The notes under the pieces were generated by a model. It was not told the origin of the DNA. It was given only the letters and a program-made list of their open reading frames with translations, and did no database searches. A stretch of 8,694 bases of DNA from an uncultured Clostridia bacterium (GTDB taxonomy: Bacteria; Bacillota; Clostridia; UBA1381), in assembly GCA_944391255.1 (NCBI GenBank), contig CALXSW010000240.1:1-8694 (forward strand), in the 5' to 3' direction. Of this stretch, positions 1 through 5,879 are shown one piece after another (positions within the stretch are counted from its first letter, which is position 1; every line of letters begins with the position of its first letter). The translations under genes were made by a program, and so were the position numbers.

Positions 1-581
1 TAGTTATGCGTCTTCGCGAGGAATGGCTCAAGGAGATAAGAGAGCAGGAAAAAGCCGATATAAAGAGTATAATAGACACGAACGTAAAACAGAATGAAAA
101 CAGCAAGCATGGAAAGCAGCATTCCTCGAACGGAATAATCGTAAAAGGAATAGATAACTGCCTTGTAAGACTTGCTCATTGCTGCACACCGGTGGCAGGA
201 GATGAAATAATAGGTTTTGTCACTAAGGGCAGGGGAGTGAGCGTGCACAGAGCGGACTGTAATAATGTAAAGCCGATAAACCTTTCACCCGAGGACAGGG
301 CAAGGCTTATAGAGGTCGAGTGGGACAGCAGCCATGCCTCATCGTATGACGCGCTCGTAAAGATAACGGGAAGAGACCGCGACGGCATGATGCTTGATGT
401 TACAAACATTCTTATAACATTAAAAATACCGTGCAAATCGGTAAACGCTTATGTGACAAAGACAAAGGAAGCTGTTATACAGGTAGGGGTGGAAATAAAG
501 AACACATCCGATCTGGCATTACTCACGAAGAGGTTCAAGCAGCTGCCTGGTGTCACATCAGTATCAAGAACAATACAGTAA
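1..581 (+). CDS. rel: RelA/SpoT-type (p)ppGpp synthetase/hydrolase, C-terminal part (5'-truncated by window)
   Basis: This is the regulatory C-terminus of a long RelA/SpoT homologue, the cytoplasmic enzyme that makes and degrades (p)ppGpp in the stringent response. The frame is open to base 1, and the Met at 6-8 is internal because the sequence just before and after it matches the family region ahead of the zinc-finger/CC domain. Counting from that Met, residues 43-87 hold the conserved GIIVKGIDNCLVRLAHCC stretch, with C59-C60 followed by H81 and C85, the metal-binding Cys/His set of this domain. Residues about 113-191 form an ACT domain (VKITGRDRDGMMLDVTNIL) that ends in the usual short tail. 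The HD hydrolase, synthetase and TGS domains would lie upstream of the window. It ends 47 bp before yaaA. Whether this copy is bifunctional or synthetase-only cannot be told here. Confidence 0.93.
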   Translation, partial: VMRLREEWLKEIREQEKADIKSIIDTNVKQNENSKHGKQHSSNGIIVKGIDNCLVRLAHCCTPVAGDEIIGFVTKGRGVSVHRADCNNVKPINLSPEDRARLIEVEWDSSHASSYDALVKITGRDRDGMMLDVTNILITLKIPCKSVNAYVTKTKEAVIQVGVEIKNTSDLALLTKRFKQLPGVTSVSRTIQ

Positions 582-587
582 GGAGCG

Positions 588-613
588 GGGACAATAGAAC
601 TCTTTTATGTCCC
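588..613 (+). other. Hairpin in the rel-yaaA spacer
   Basis: Bases 588-593 (GGGACA) pair with 608-613 (TGTCCC). After a one-base bulge at 594, 595-599 pairs with 603-607 (one G-T pair), closing a CTC loop. This gives 11 pairs in a 26-nt element. The sequence after it (TTATAGGTTTTAT) is T-rich but lacks a clean T-tract, so it may be a weak or attenuating terminator, an RNA-processing site, or neither. It sits 2 nt before the AGG that probably serves as the yaaA ribosome-binding site. Confidence 0.4.
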
Positions 614-628
614 TTATAGGTTTTATAA

Positions 629-853
629 ATGGAAAAGATAGAAACAACGATCACAACGGAATATATTAAACTGGATCAGCTTTTAAAATATGCCGGAATA
701 GCGTATTCGGGCGCGGAGGCGAAGGATATGGTGCTTAACGGTATCGTTTCTGTAAACGGGGAGATATGCACTATGCGGGGAAAAAAGATCAGACAGGGCG
801 ATAAGGTAACTGTTGATTTTGAAGATGATACAGCGGAGATAGAAGTAGTCTGA
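629..853 (+). CDS. yaaA: S4-domain RNA-binding protein YaaA
   Basis: This 74-residue protein is essentially one S4 fold. Residues about 14-62 carry the pattern KLDQLLKYAGIAYSGAEAKDMVLNGIVSVNGE, followed by the basic RGKKIRQGD turn and an acidic tail. Length and position directly before recF match the YaaA family, small cytoplasmic proteins linked by annotation to ribosome or RNA binding; the precise role is not settled. The ATG at 629 has a weak AGG 8 nt upstream (618-620). The stop codon is one base before the recF start, so coupled translation with recF is likely. It is probably the first gene of the yaaA-recF-remB-gyrB unit unless transcription reads through from rel. Confidence 0.9.
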   Translation: MEKIETTITTEYIKLDQLLKYAGIAYSGAEAKDMVLNGIVSVNGEICTMRGKKIRQGDKVTVDFEDDTAEIEVV

Positions 854-854
854 G

Positions 855-1937
855 ATGTATATTGAACGATTGATTTTAAAACAGTTCAGAAACTATGAAT
901 CAGCTATGCTTGAATTTTCGCCGTATACAAATGTTATATACGGAAATAATGCACAGGGGAAAACAAATATTCTTGAAGCTGTGTACTTGTTTTCGCAGGG
1001 ACGCAGCCACAGGGCAAAGACAGACAGAGAGCTTATACGGTTCGGAGATGAATATGCCCGTATAGCTATAGATTTCAAGGACAGTGAAAGAAGCTATAAC
1101 GGACAGATGCAGCTTTTGCTAAAGGGGAGAAAATCGGTTTCGATAAACCATGTGCATATAACAAAGCTTAGCATGCTTATGAATTACCTTAACGTGGTCA
1201 TGTTCTCGCCTGAGGATCTTGATCTTGTAAAGGGTTCTCCGTCGGCGCGGAGAAGATTTATAGACAGCTGCGTAAGTCAGATGTATCCCTCATATCTCGC
1301 CGAGCTTATAGATTATACAAAAGCGCTCAATCAGAAAAACAGTCTGCTCAAGATCTTGCGTTCAAAAGGGAAAAAAAGTGATCCTACGCTTGAAATATGG
1401 AATGAGCAGCTGTCAGAAAGCGGCGCGAAAATAATGAGATCAAGGATCGATTTTATACGGTCAGTGAATGACTCGGCGCGCAATATCCAGAATGAGATAT
1501 CGGGAGAGTCGCTTGATATAAAATATATTCCGAGCGTCAGATGTGAAAACATATCAAAGGAAAAATTTTTTGAATATCTTATGTCAAAAGCGAGCCGTGA
1601 AATAGATATGGCAGCCTCGATGTACGGGATACAGCGAGATGATATAGATATATATGTAAACGGCAGGCAGGCGAGATCGTTCGGTTCTCAGGGACAGCAG
1701 AGAACGGCGGCGCTCAGTATGAAAATGGCACAGGCTGAATATATAAATTCCTTGAAGGGAGAATATCCTGTAATGCTGCTTGACGATATAATGAGCGAGC
1801 TTGACATAAACAGGCGAATGTATCTGTCTGAACGGATAAGAGATAAGCAGGTCCTTATAACGTCAACAGATACTGATCTTATAGATAAAACAACAGATAC
1901 GAAGCTGTTCAGAATAAGCAACGGGACGGTGTTATAG
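855..1937 (+). CDS. recF: DNA replication/repair protein RecF
   Basis: The 360-residue product has the usual RecF length. RecF is a cytoplasmic SMC-like ABC ATPase that works with RecO and RecR to load RecA at single-strand gaps. The N-terminus (LKQFRNYESAMLEF) is typical. The Walker A motif is G30-NNAQ-G35-K36-T37. The VMFSPEDLDLVKGSPSARRRF block spans about 115-135. The ABC signature FGSQGQQRT is at 276-284 and Walker B with its catalytic acidic residue is VMLLDDIMSELD (306-317). The stretch usually reading G-P-H-R-D-D is YGIQRDD here (about 257-263), so the Pro and His are absent; the ATPase motifs are complete and the gene looks functional. The ATG is 1 nt past the yaaA stop and its TAG stop overlaps the remB GTG by one base. 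Confidence 0.97.
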   Translation: MYIERLILKQFRNYESAMLEFSPYTNVIYGNNAQGKTNILEAVYLFSQGRSHRAKTDRELIRFGDEYARIAIDFKDSERSYNGQMQLLLKGRKSVSINHVHITKLSMLMNYLNVVMFSPEDLDLVKGSPSARRRFIDSCVSQMYPSYLAELIDYTKALNQKNSLLKILRSKGKKSDPTLEIWNEQLSESGAKIMRSRIDFIRSVNDSARNIQNEISGESLDIKYIPSVRCENISKEKFFEYLMSKASREIDMAASMYGIQRDDIDIYVNGRQARSFGSQGQQRTAALSMKMAQAEYINSLKGEYPVMLLDDIMSELDINRRMYLSERIRDKQVLITSTDTDLIDKTTDTKLFRISNGTVL

Positions 1938-2200
1938 TGTATTTAAGAATAAGTAATGAGTCTGTAGTATTAAAGTCAGATATTATCGGTATTTTTGATA
2001 TGGATAATACGACTGTTTCAAGACAGGGCAGAAATTTTCTGCCTGACGCTGAAAAAAAAGGCATGATAATATACACAACGGAGGATCTTCCAAAATCATA
2101 TGTTGTGACAGTGCATGACGGAAAAACAAAAATATATATGTCGTCATTGTCGGCTAAGGTTTTATCAAACAGAGCAAAATCCTCTACTATGCTTATATAG
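1937..2200 (+). CDS. remB: RemB family protein (DUF370)
   Basis: This 87-residue protein matches the RemB/YaaB branch of DUF370: MYLRISNESVVLKSDIIGIFDMDNTTVS, then LPDAEKKG and the LPKSYVV core, then IYMSSLSAKVL near the end. Related RemA proteins bind DNA and activate biofilm-matrix and osmoprotection genes in Bacillus; RemB is less well understood, so 'extracellular matrix regulator' is an inherited annotation. The start is GTG at 1937-1939, overlapping the recF stop by one base; no in-frame ATG is near, and the MYL beginning fits the family. A G-rich stretch at 1923-1929 could be a weak ribosome-binding site, but coupling to recF is the more likely route. The position between recF and gyrB is the classical one. 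Confidence 0.92.
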   Translation: MYLRISNESVVLKSDIIGIFDMDNTTVSRQGRNFLPDAEKKGMIIYTTEDLPKSYVVTVHDGKTKIYMSSLSAKVLSNRAKSSTMLI

Positions 2201-2225
2201 AATTTGTTGCAGATCAGAGCTGCGG

Positions 2226-2238
2226 CAGGGAAGGAAAT
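2226..2238 (+). promoter_or_regulatory. Ribosome-binding site of gyrB
   Basis: An AGGGAAGGAA purine run ends about 11 nt before the ATG at 2248. It lies in the 47-nt spacer after remB and supports the chosen gyrB start. Unlike recF and remB, gyrB is therefore not dependent on overlap with the upstream gene. Confidence 0.6.
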
Positions 2239-2247
2239 GGAAACATA

Positions 2248-4179
2248 ATGAGTGAAAACAATATTGTGGAAACAAAGTATGATGAAAATCAGATACAGGT
2301 ACTTGAAGGACTTGAAGCTGTAAGAAAAAGACCGGGTATGTATATCGGTTCCGTATCAGCTGCAGGTCTGCACCATCTGATCTATGAGATAGTTGATAAC
2401 TCAATCGATGAGGCGCTTGCGGGCTGTTGTGACAGGATAACTGTAGATATAAATGAAGATAATTCTGTAACCGTTGAGGATAACGGGCGAGGAATACCGG
2501 TAGGAATCCACCCAACAGAGGGGATCCCTACTGTTCAGGTCGTTCTCACTAAGCTGCATGCCGGCGGTAAGTTTGGCGGCGGCGGATACAAGGTATCAGG
2601 CGGTCTGCATGGTGTTGGTTCGTCTGTAGTAAACGCGCTTTCCTCGAAGCTTGAGGTTGAGGTTTCTGATGGAGAGCATGTGTATTATCAGAGCTATGAG
2701 CGCGGTAATCCGACGTGCAAATTGAAAATAATCGGCGATACTGACAAGACGGGAACAAAGGTTACATTTTCACCTGATGGCGAGATATTTGAGACGCTTG
2801 ATTTTGAATATGAAACTGTTCTGAAAAAGCTCCGCGAAGAGGCGTTCCTCAATAAAGGCGTAAGAATAATATTTACAGATAAGCGCATGGAAGAGCCTAA
2901 GCGGGTAGAGCTTTACGCTGAGGGCGGAATAAAGGAGTTCGTCAGCTTCCTTAACAAGAGCAAGGAGCCTATACATGATGATGTCATATATTTTGAGGCA
3001 AAGCGCGGCGACTCTATGGAAGTGGAAGTCGCGATGCAGTATACGACATCGTATTCGGAAACAATATTGTCTTTCGCGAACAATGTTCACACTGTTGACG
3101 GCGGAATGCATGAAACAGGCTTTAAATCGGGACTTACGAGAGTTCTTAACGACTATGCAAGAAAGAATAATATGCTAAAGGAAAAGGATTCAAACCTGAT
3201 GGGCGAGGACGCAAGAGAAGGTCTTACCGCCGTAATAAGCGTAAAGGTGGCAGAAGCTCAGTTCGAGGGACAGACTAAGACGAAGCTTGGAAACTCGGGC
3301 GCAAGAACGCTCGTTGAAAACGCTCTAAATGATAAGTTCTCCGCGTTTTTACAGGAAAATCCTAAAATAGCAAAGATGATAATAGAAAAGACGATAAGCG
3401 CGTCAAGAGCTCGTGAAGCCGCGAGAAAAGCGCGTGAAGCGTCAAGAAAGAGCGCGGCGGCAAATAACTCGTCGCTCCTTGGAAAGCTTGCAAGATGCGC
3501 TGACGAGGGCGCTGATTATGCAGAGTTGTTCATTGTCGAGGGTGATAGTGCGGGCGGAAGCGCGAAGCAGGGAAGATACAGAAGATTCCAGGCAATACTG
3601 CCGCTTTGGGGAAAGATGCTCAACGTTGAAAAAACGAGAATGGACAAGGTATTCTCTAATGAAAAGCTTTTGCCTATAATACAGGCTCTCGGCGCCGGAA
3701 TAGGCGAGGATTTCAATATTGATAATCTTAAATACGGTAAGGTAATAATAATGGCCGATGCCGACGTTGACGGAGCGCATATAAGAACATTGCTTTTAAC
3801 GTTCTTCTTCAGATATATGCGTCCGCTCATTGAACAGGGACACGTTTATCTTGCACAGCCGCCGCTTTATAAGGTGTATAAGGGCAAGAACAAAGATCTC
3901 GTTGAACGCTTTGCGTATGATGAGGACGAGCGCGACAGACTCATTGCGGAATTGGGAAAGAATGCTAAGGTGCAGAGATATAAGGGTCTTGGTGAGATGG
4001 ATCCTCCTGAGCTTAAGGAAACTACAATGGATCCGGAAAAGAGAACGCTGCTGCGCGTTGATCTTAAGGACGCGATAATAGCCGATCAGACTTTCTCAAT
4101 ATTGATGGGAGAAAATGTAGAGCCGCGCCGTGAATTTATAGAGCAGAACGCGAAATATGTTACAAATCTTGATATTTGA
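2248..4179 (+). CDS. gyrB: DNA gyrase subunit B
   Basis: GyrB is the ATPase and TOPRIM subunit of gyrase, which adds negative supercoils; it works as an A2B2 tetramer. The 643 residues equal the usual length of non-proteobacterial GyrB. The GHKL ATPase motifs are EIVDNSID (E47, N51), DNGRGIPV (78-85) and GGLHGVGSSVVNALS (118-132). QFEGQTKTKLGNS (338-350) ends the transducer domain. The TOPRIM domain has EGDSAGGSAKQGR (catalytic E431) and DADVDG with D504, D506 and D508, and the C-terminus has RYKGLGEMDP with TTMDPEKRTLL. Location after recF-remB favours GyrB over ParE, although LPLWGK replaces the LPLRGK seen in many GyrB proteins and the tail reads GEMDPPELKETTMDP instead of the common GEMNPEQLWETTMDP. 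gyrA does not follow; a terminator does. Confidence 0.95.
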   Translation: MSENNIVETKYDENQIQVLEGLEAVRKRPGMYIGSVSAAGLHHLIYEIVDNSIDEALAGCCDRITVDINEDNSVTVEDNGRGIPVGIHPTEGIPTVQVVLTKLHAGGKFGGGGYKVSGGLHGVGSSVVNALSSKLEVEVSDGEHVYYQSYERGNPTCKLKIIGDTDKTGTKVTFSPDGEIFETLDFEYETVLKKLREEAFLNKGVRIIFTDKRMEEPKRVELYAEGGIKEFVSFLNKSKEPIHDDVIYFEAKRGDSMEVEVAMQYTTSYSETILSFANNVHTVDGGMHETGFKSGLTRVLNDYARKNNMLKEKDSNLMGEDAREGLTAVISVKVAEAQFEGQTKTKLGNSGARTLVENALNDKFSAFLQENPKIAKMIIEKTISASRAREAARKAREASRKSAAANNSSLLGKLARCADEGADYAELFIVEGDSAGGSAKQGRYRRFQAILPLWGKMLNVEKTRMDKVFSNEKLLPIIQALGAGIGEDFNIDNLKYGKVIIMADADVDGAHIRTLLLTFFFRYMRPLIEQGHVYLAQPPLYKVYKGKNKDLVERFAYDEDERDRLIAELGKNAKVQRYKGLGEMDPPELKETTMDPEKRTLLRVDLKDAIIADQTFSILMGENVEPRREFIEQNAKYVTNLDI

Positions 4180-4184
4180 TATTT

Positions 4185-4213
4185 TTGAATAAAAACCCCC
4201 TCTCACTCATAAA
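4185..4213 (+). promoter_or_regulatory. Possible promoter lying inside the gyrB terminator
   Basis: TTGAAT (4185-4190) and CATAAA (4208-4213) are spaced 17 bp apart, each matching 4 of 6 sigma-A consensus bases. The -10 would sit in the terminator loop, so RNA would start near 4219-4221. Such RNA would lack the left arm of the hairpin and carry GGTGAGGGGG as a free ribosome-binding site 7 nt from the TTG. It is a weak match in A/T-rich DNA; the argument rests mainly on geometry. Confidence 0.3.
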
Positions 4214-4236
4214 ATAAGGTGAGGGGGTTTTATTTT
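4192..4236 (+). terminator. Intrinsic terminator after gyrB
   Basis: The arm AAAACCCCC plus TCTCAC (4192-4206) pairs with GTGAGGGGGTTTT (4219-4231), leaving two extra bases on the left arm that form a small bulge. The loop is about 12 nt and A/T-rich, and TTTTATTTT follows. It begins 13 nt after the gyrB stop and would end the rel/yaaA-gyrB transcript. Its right arm and T-tract also contain the ribosome-binding site and start codon of the next gene. Confidence 0.9.
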
Positions 4237-4642
4237 GTACAAAAGTTTTATTTTGTTTTCCTGCGGCGGGATATTTTATTTGACGATAGAAATGCTCTGG
4301 CGGGGGTATTCGCACTGGAGCATGTTTATTCTCGGCGGCGTCTGTTTTTCAATTATAGGTCTGCTGAACGAAAAGTGCATGGAAAAAATACCGGTAATAT
4401 TGCAGATGATGATTGGTGCTGTTGTGATAACGGCGCTTGAGTTTGTGACGGGATATATATTGAATATAAAGCTGCATATGAATGTGTGGAGCTATTCCGA
4501 TATGCCGTTCAATATAATGGGTCAGGTATGTCTGCCGTATATGGTATTGTGGTTTTTCATGTCCTTGGCGTGTATTTTTATGGATGATTTTCTAAGACAG
4601 CGGCTTTTTGATATGCCTAAAAGGCAGTACAGATGGTTTTAA
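4235..4642 (+). CDS. Small polytopic membrane protein, putative ABC-transporter type IV family (PF06541/CmpB-like)
   Basis: The 135-residue product has four hydrophobic segments at about 4-20, 28-45, 52-77 and 95-117. It has the family pattern EMLWRGYSHWSMFILGG (19-35), GLLNE (42-46), ALEFVTGYILN (67-77) and W85-S-Y-S-D-M-P-F-N, ending in DDFLRQRLF. Databases call this family a putative ABC-transporter permease, but no ATPase or binding protein is adjacent, so transport is unproven. The start is TTG at 4235: the frame closes at a TGA at 4220-4222, the family's first helix begins here, and GAGGGGG (4221-4227) is 7 nt upstream. The next Met (residue 20) would delete helix 1. It appears to be a single-gene unit between two terminators. 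Confidence 0.8.
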   Translation: MYKSFILFSCGGIFYLTIEMLWRGYSHWSMFILGGVCFSIIGLLNEKCMEKIPVILQMMIGAVVITALEFVTGYILNIKLHMNVWSYSDMPFNIMGQVCLPYMVLWFFMSLACIFMDDFLRQRLFDMPKRQYRWF

Positions 4643-4696
4643 ATAGGCTTAGATAAAAAATTTATATTCTGCGTATTAAGAGCGCGCGGCTGGACA

Positions 4697-4757
4697 CCAC
4701 GGGGCTGTTGTAAAACTCAGCGAGTTTTACAACAGCCCCGTGGCGCTTATTTTTTTG
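4697..4757 (+). terminator. 22-bp perfect inverted repeat with T-tract, terminator between convergent genes
   Basis: Bases 4697-4718 pair perfectly with 4722-4743 around an AGC loop, and TTATTTTTTT follows from 4747 on the + strand. This fits an intrinsic terminator for the membrane-protein gene. On the - strand the repeat begins 3 nt after the TAA of the AraC-type gene, but no T-tract follows it there, so termination in that direction would rely on the stem alone. The + strand T-tract is antisense to the last two Lys codons of the regulator. Confidence 0.85.
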
Positions 4758-5580
4758 CGTTCAAGCGGTATTTGCCGGGCGTCGTTCCGATCCGCTTTAG
4801 GAATGCTCTGTTAAAATAGCTTATATTATCGAATCCGCATGATATGGCAATTTCAGATATAGTTTTGTCTGTTTCCACAAGAAGATAACAGGCAGCATTC
4901 AGACGGCGGCCTATGGCATATTGCACTATGCTTTCTCCTGTGTAGCGTTTAAAGATATTCGAAAGATAGTTCGGACTGTAGCCATTTATTTCAGCGAGCT
5001 CAATGATACTAAAGTTTTCATTATAGTGATTATCTATATAATCGACTATGCGGTTGACGACTGAAAATGCGTCAGGATATATTTTTTTATCGCGCTCCTC
5101 GTAGCCGTTAGTCTCTTTTATATGGCCGATCATCTGCATAAGCATCGCTTTGCAGTAAAATTCATATCCAGGTTCATGCCCCCATGCCGTCTCCTGAAGC
5201 TTTGGTATAAGCTCAAGATATATATCGTCGGGAGGGAGGACTGTGTTTATTGATTTTTCCTCGAGAAAACTGCGGCACCTGTCACCATTTTCTCCAAGCA
5301 CAGAGCTGTTGAAAAGTATTGCATACCAGTGGAAAGGACCTTTTTCGCGTGCCGCAGACACATCGACATAGTGCGGAATATTTTTATCTATAAAAAATAC
5401 GGTAGGAGCCTTTGCATCATAGTTTACTCCATCGATACATATGTTAAGCGTTCCTTCGGCAATATATAAAAGCTCATATTCTTCGTGGTATCTGTATCCG
5501 GCGCCGTATACGCGCTCAGAGTAGGCGTCTATAGAAAAGCCGGGTTCGCCGTGCGGCGTTGATTCGTGAATATAATCCAT
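4747..5580 (-). CDS. AraC-family transcriptional regulator (cupin plus double HTH)
   Basis: This is a sugar-responsive-type DNA-binding regulator. Numbered from the upstream ATG (5592), residues 34-78 form an AraC-type cupin arm (YRYHEEYELLYIAEGTLNICIDG, then IDKNIPHYV). Two helix-turn-helix motifs follow, SIIELAEINGYSPNYLSNIFKRYTG (195-219) and TISEIAISCGFDNISYFNRAFLKRIGTTPGKYR (244-276), the second being the family signature. I chose the ATG at 5578-5580 (277 residues) because GAGG lies 6 nt upstream; the ATG at 5590-5592 (281 residues) has no visible ribosome-binding site. It diverges from the GH127-type gene, so it probably activates that gene in response to an arabinose-containing sugar; the ligand is inferred from context only. 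Confidence 0.93.
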   Translation of the reverse strand: MDYIHESTPHGEPGFSIDAYSERVYGAGYRYHEEYELLYIAEGTLNICIDGVNYDAKAPTVFFIDKNIPHYVDVSAAREKGPFHWYAILFNSSVLGENGDRCRSFLEEKSINTVLPPDDIYLELIPKLQETAWGHEPGYEFYCKAMLMQMIGHIKETNGYEERDKKIYPDAFSVVNRIVDYIDNHYNENFSIIELAEINGYSPNYLSNIFKRYTGESIVQYAIGRRLNAACYLLVETDKTISEIAISCGFDNISYFNRAFLKRIGTTPGKYRLNAKK

Positions 5581-5608
5581 ATTGTACCTCATTACAGTAG
5601 AATTGTAC
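5581..5608. repeat. ATTGTAC direct repeats with 21-bp period, candidate AraC-type sites
   Basis: ATTGTAC occurs at 5581-5587 and 5602-5608, exactly 21 bp apart, which is two helical turns and the usual spacing of AraC-family half-sites. A related stretch at 5781-5798 (AGTATTGTGTTATATAAA) matches the sequence from 5599 at 13 of 18 positions and lies about 40 bp before the glycosidase -10. The first copy overlaps the regulator's own ribosome-binding site. The spacer is A/T-rich, so chance cannot be excluded. Confidence 0.35.
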
Positions 5609-5618
5609 TATTTATATT

Positions 5619-5636
5619 AAGGTGTAATTTTACCTT
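5619..5636. promoter_or_regulatory. Candidate operator dyad AAGGTnnAATTnnACCTT
   Basis: The 18-bp imperfect palindrome has 14 symmetric positions. It lies about 4 to 21 nt downstream of the predicted start point of the regulator gene, where a bound protein would block transcription. AraC-family proteins usually prefer direct repeats, so the binder may be another regulator. Confidence 0.35.
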
Positions 5637-5646
5637 GATATATCAT

Positions 5647-5675
5647 ATAATAGCATAATTTGTATAAAAAATCAA
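5647..5675 (-). promoter_or_regulatory. Likely sigma-A promoter of the AraC-type gene
   Basis: On the - strand TTGATT (5675-5670), a 17-bp spacer and TATTAT (5652-5647) form a good sigma-A promoter, with TGC directly before the -10 as an extended -10 element. RNA would start near 5640, giving a leader of about 60 nt to the ATG at 5580. Confidence 0.6.
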
Positions 5676-5833
5676 ATAAAACAGCATGGAAAATAAAATT
5701 TTTAGATATTTATTATGTAAAAACAGCTTGGTAGAGATTTTCTGATAAAAGCATCCAAACATCTAATTGAATATGATCGTAGTATTGTGTTATATAAAAA
5801 ATAGGATATGTAAAGACTGTGACGACTGCTTTG

Positions 5834-5842
5834 TGATATAAT
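5834..5842 (+). promoter_or_regulatory. Extended -10 promoter of the glycosidase gene
   Basis: TGATATAAT gives a consensus TATAAT (5837-5842) with an upstream TG. No good -35 lies at the proper distance (around 5814-5819), which suits a promoter needing an activator such as the divergent AraC-type protein. Transcription would start near 5849, leaving a leader of about 30 nt. Confidence 0.55.
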
Positions 5843-5864
5843 AATAAAAAATCAAAGAAAAAAC

Positions 5865-5872
5865 AAGGAGGG
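5865..5872 (+). promoter_or_regulatory. Strong ribosome-binding site of the glycosidase gene
   Basis: AAGGAGGG lies 7 nt before the ATG at 5880, a near-ideal Shine-Dalgarno match. It fixes the start, which is followed at once by a signal peptide. Confidence 0.9.
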
Positions 5873-5879
5873 ACGCAAT

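Larger units (their letters stand above)
5581..5879. promoter_or_regulatory. Divergent regulatory region between the AraC-type gene and the glycosidase gene
   Basis: This 299-bp A/T-rich spacer contains no convincing gene. It holds outward-facing promoters for both neighbours, one dyad and ATTGTAC-type repeats, listed separately. About 100 bp between the two promoters (about 5680-5780) shows no element I can name. The layout is the usual one for a regulator that controls itself and a divergent enzyme gene. Confidence 0.75.

Noticed and set aside
1..630. Chromosomal origin (oriC) near recF-gyrB
   Set aside because: No cluster of TTATnCACA-type DnaA boxes, A/T-rich unwinding stretch, dnaA or dnaN is visible in the window.
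3380..3470. Arg/Ala-rich repeat in gyrB (AREAARKAREASRKSA)
   Set aside because: This basic helix is a normal part of GyrB between the transducer and TOPRIM domains, not a repeat expansion.
2165..3830. Several - strand and shifted-frame open frames across remB and gyrB
   Set aside because: They overlap gyrB, whose motifs are continuous from end to end; the products are biased in composition and unrecognisable.
4219..4440. 73-codon + strand frame beginning in the gyrB terminator
   Set aside because: It is a shifted-frame shadow of the four-helix membrane protein, which matches a known family in the other frame.
4697..4743. Inverted repeat as the end of an insertion sequence
   Set aside because: It is one hairpin with a 3-nt loop followed by a T-tract, with no transposase and no target-site duplication; a terminator explains it.
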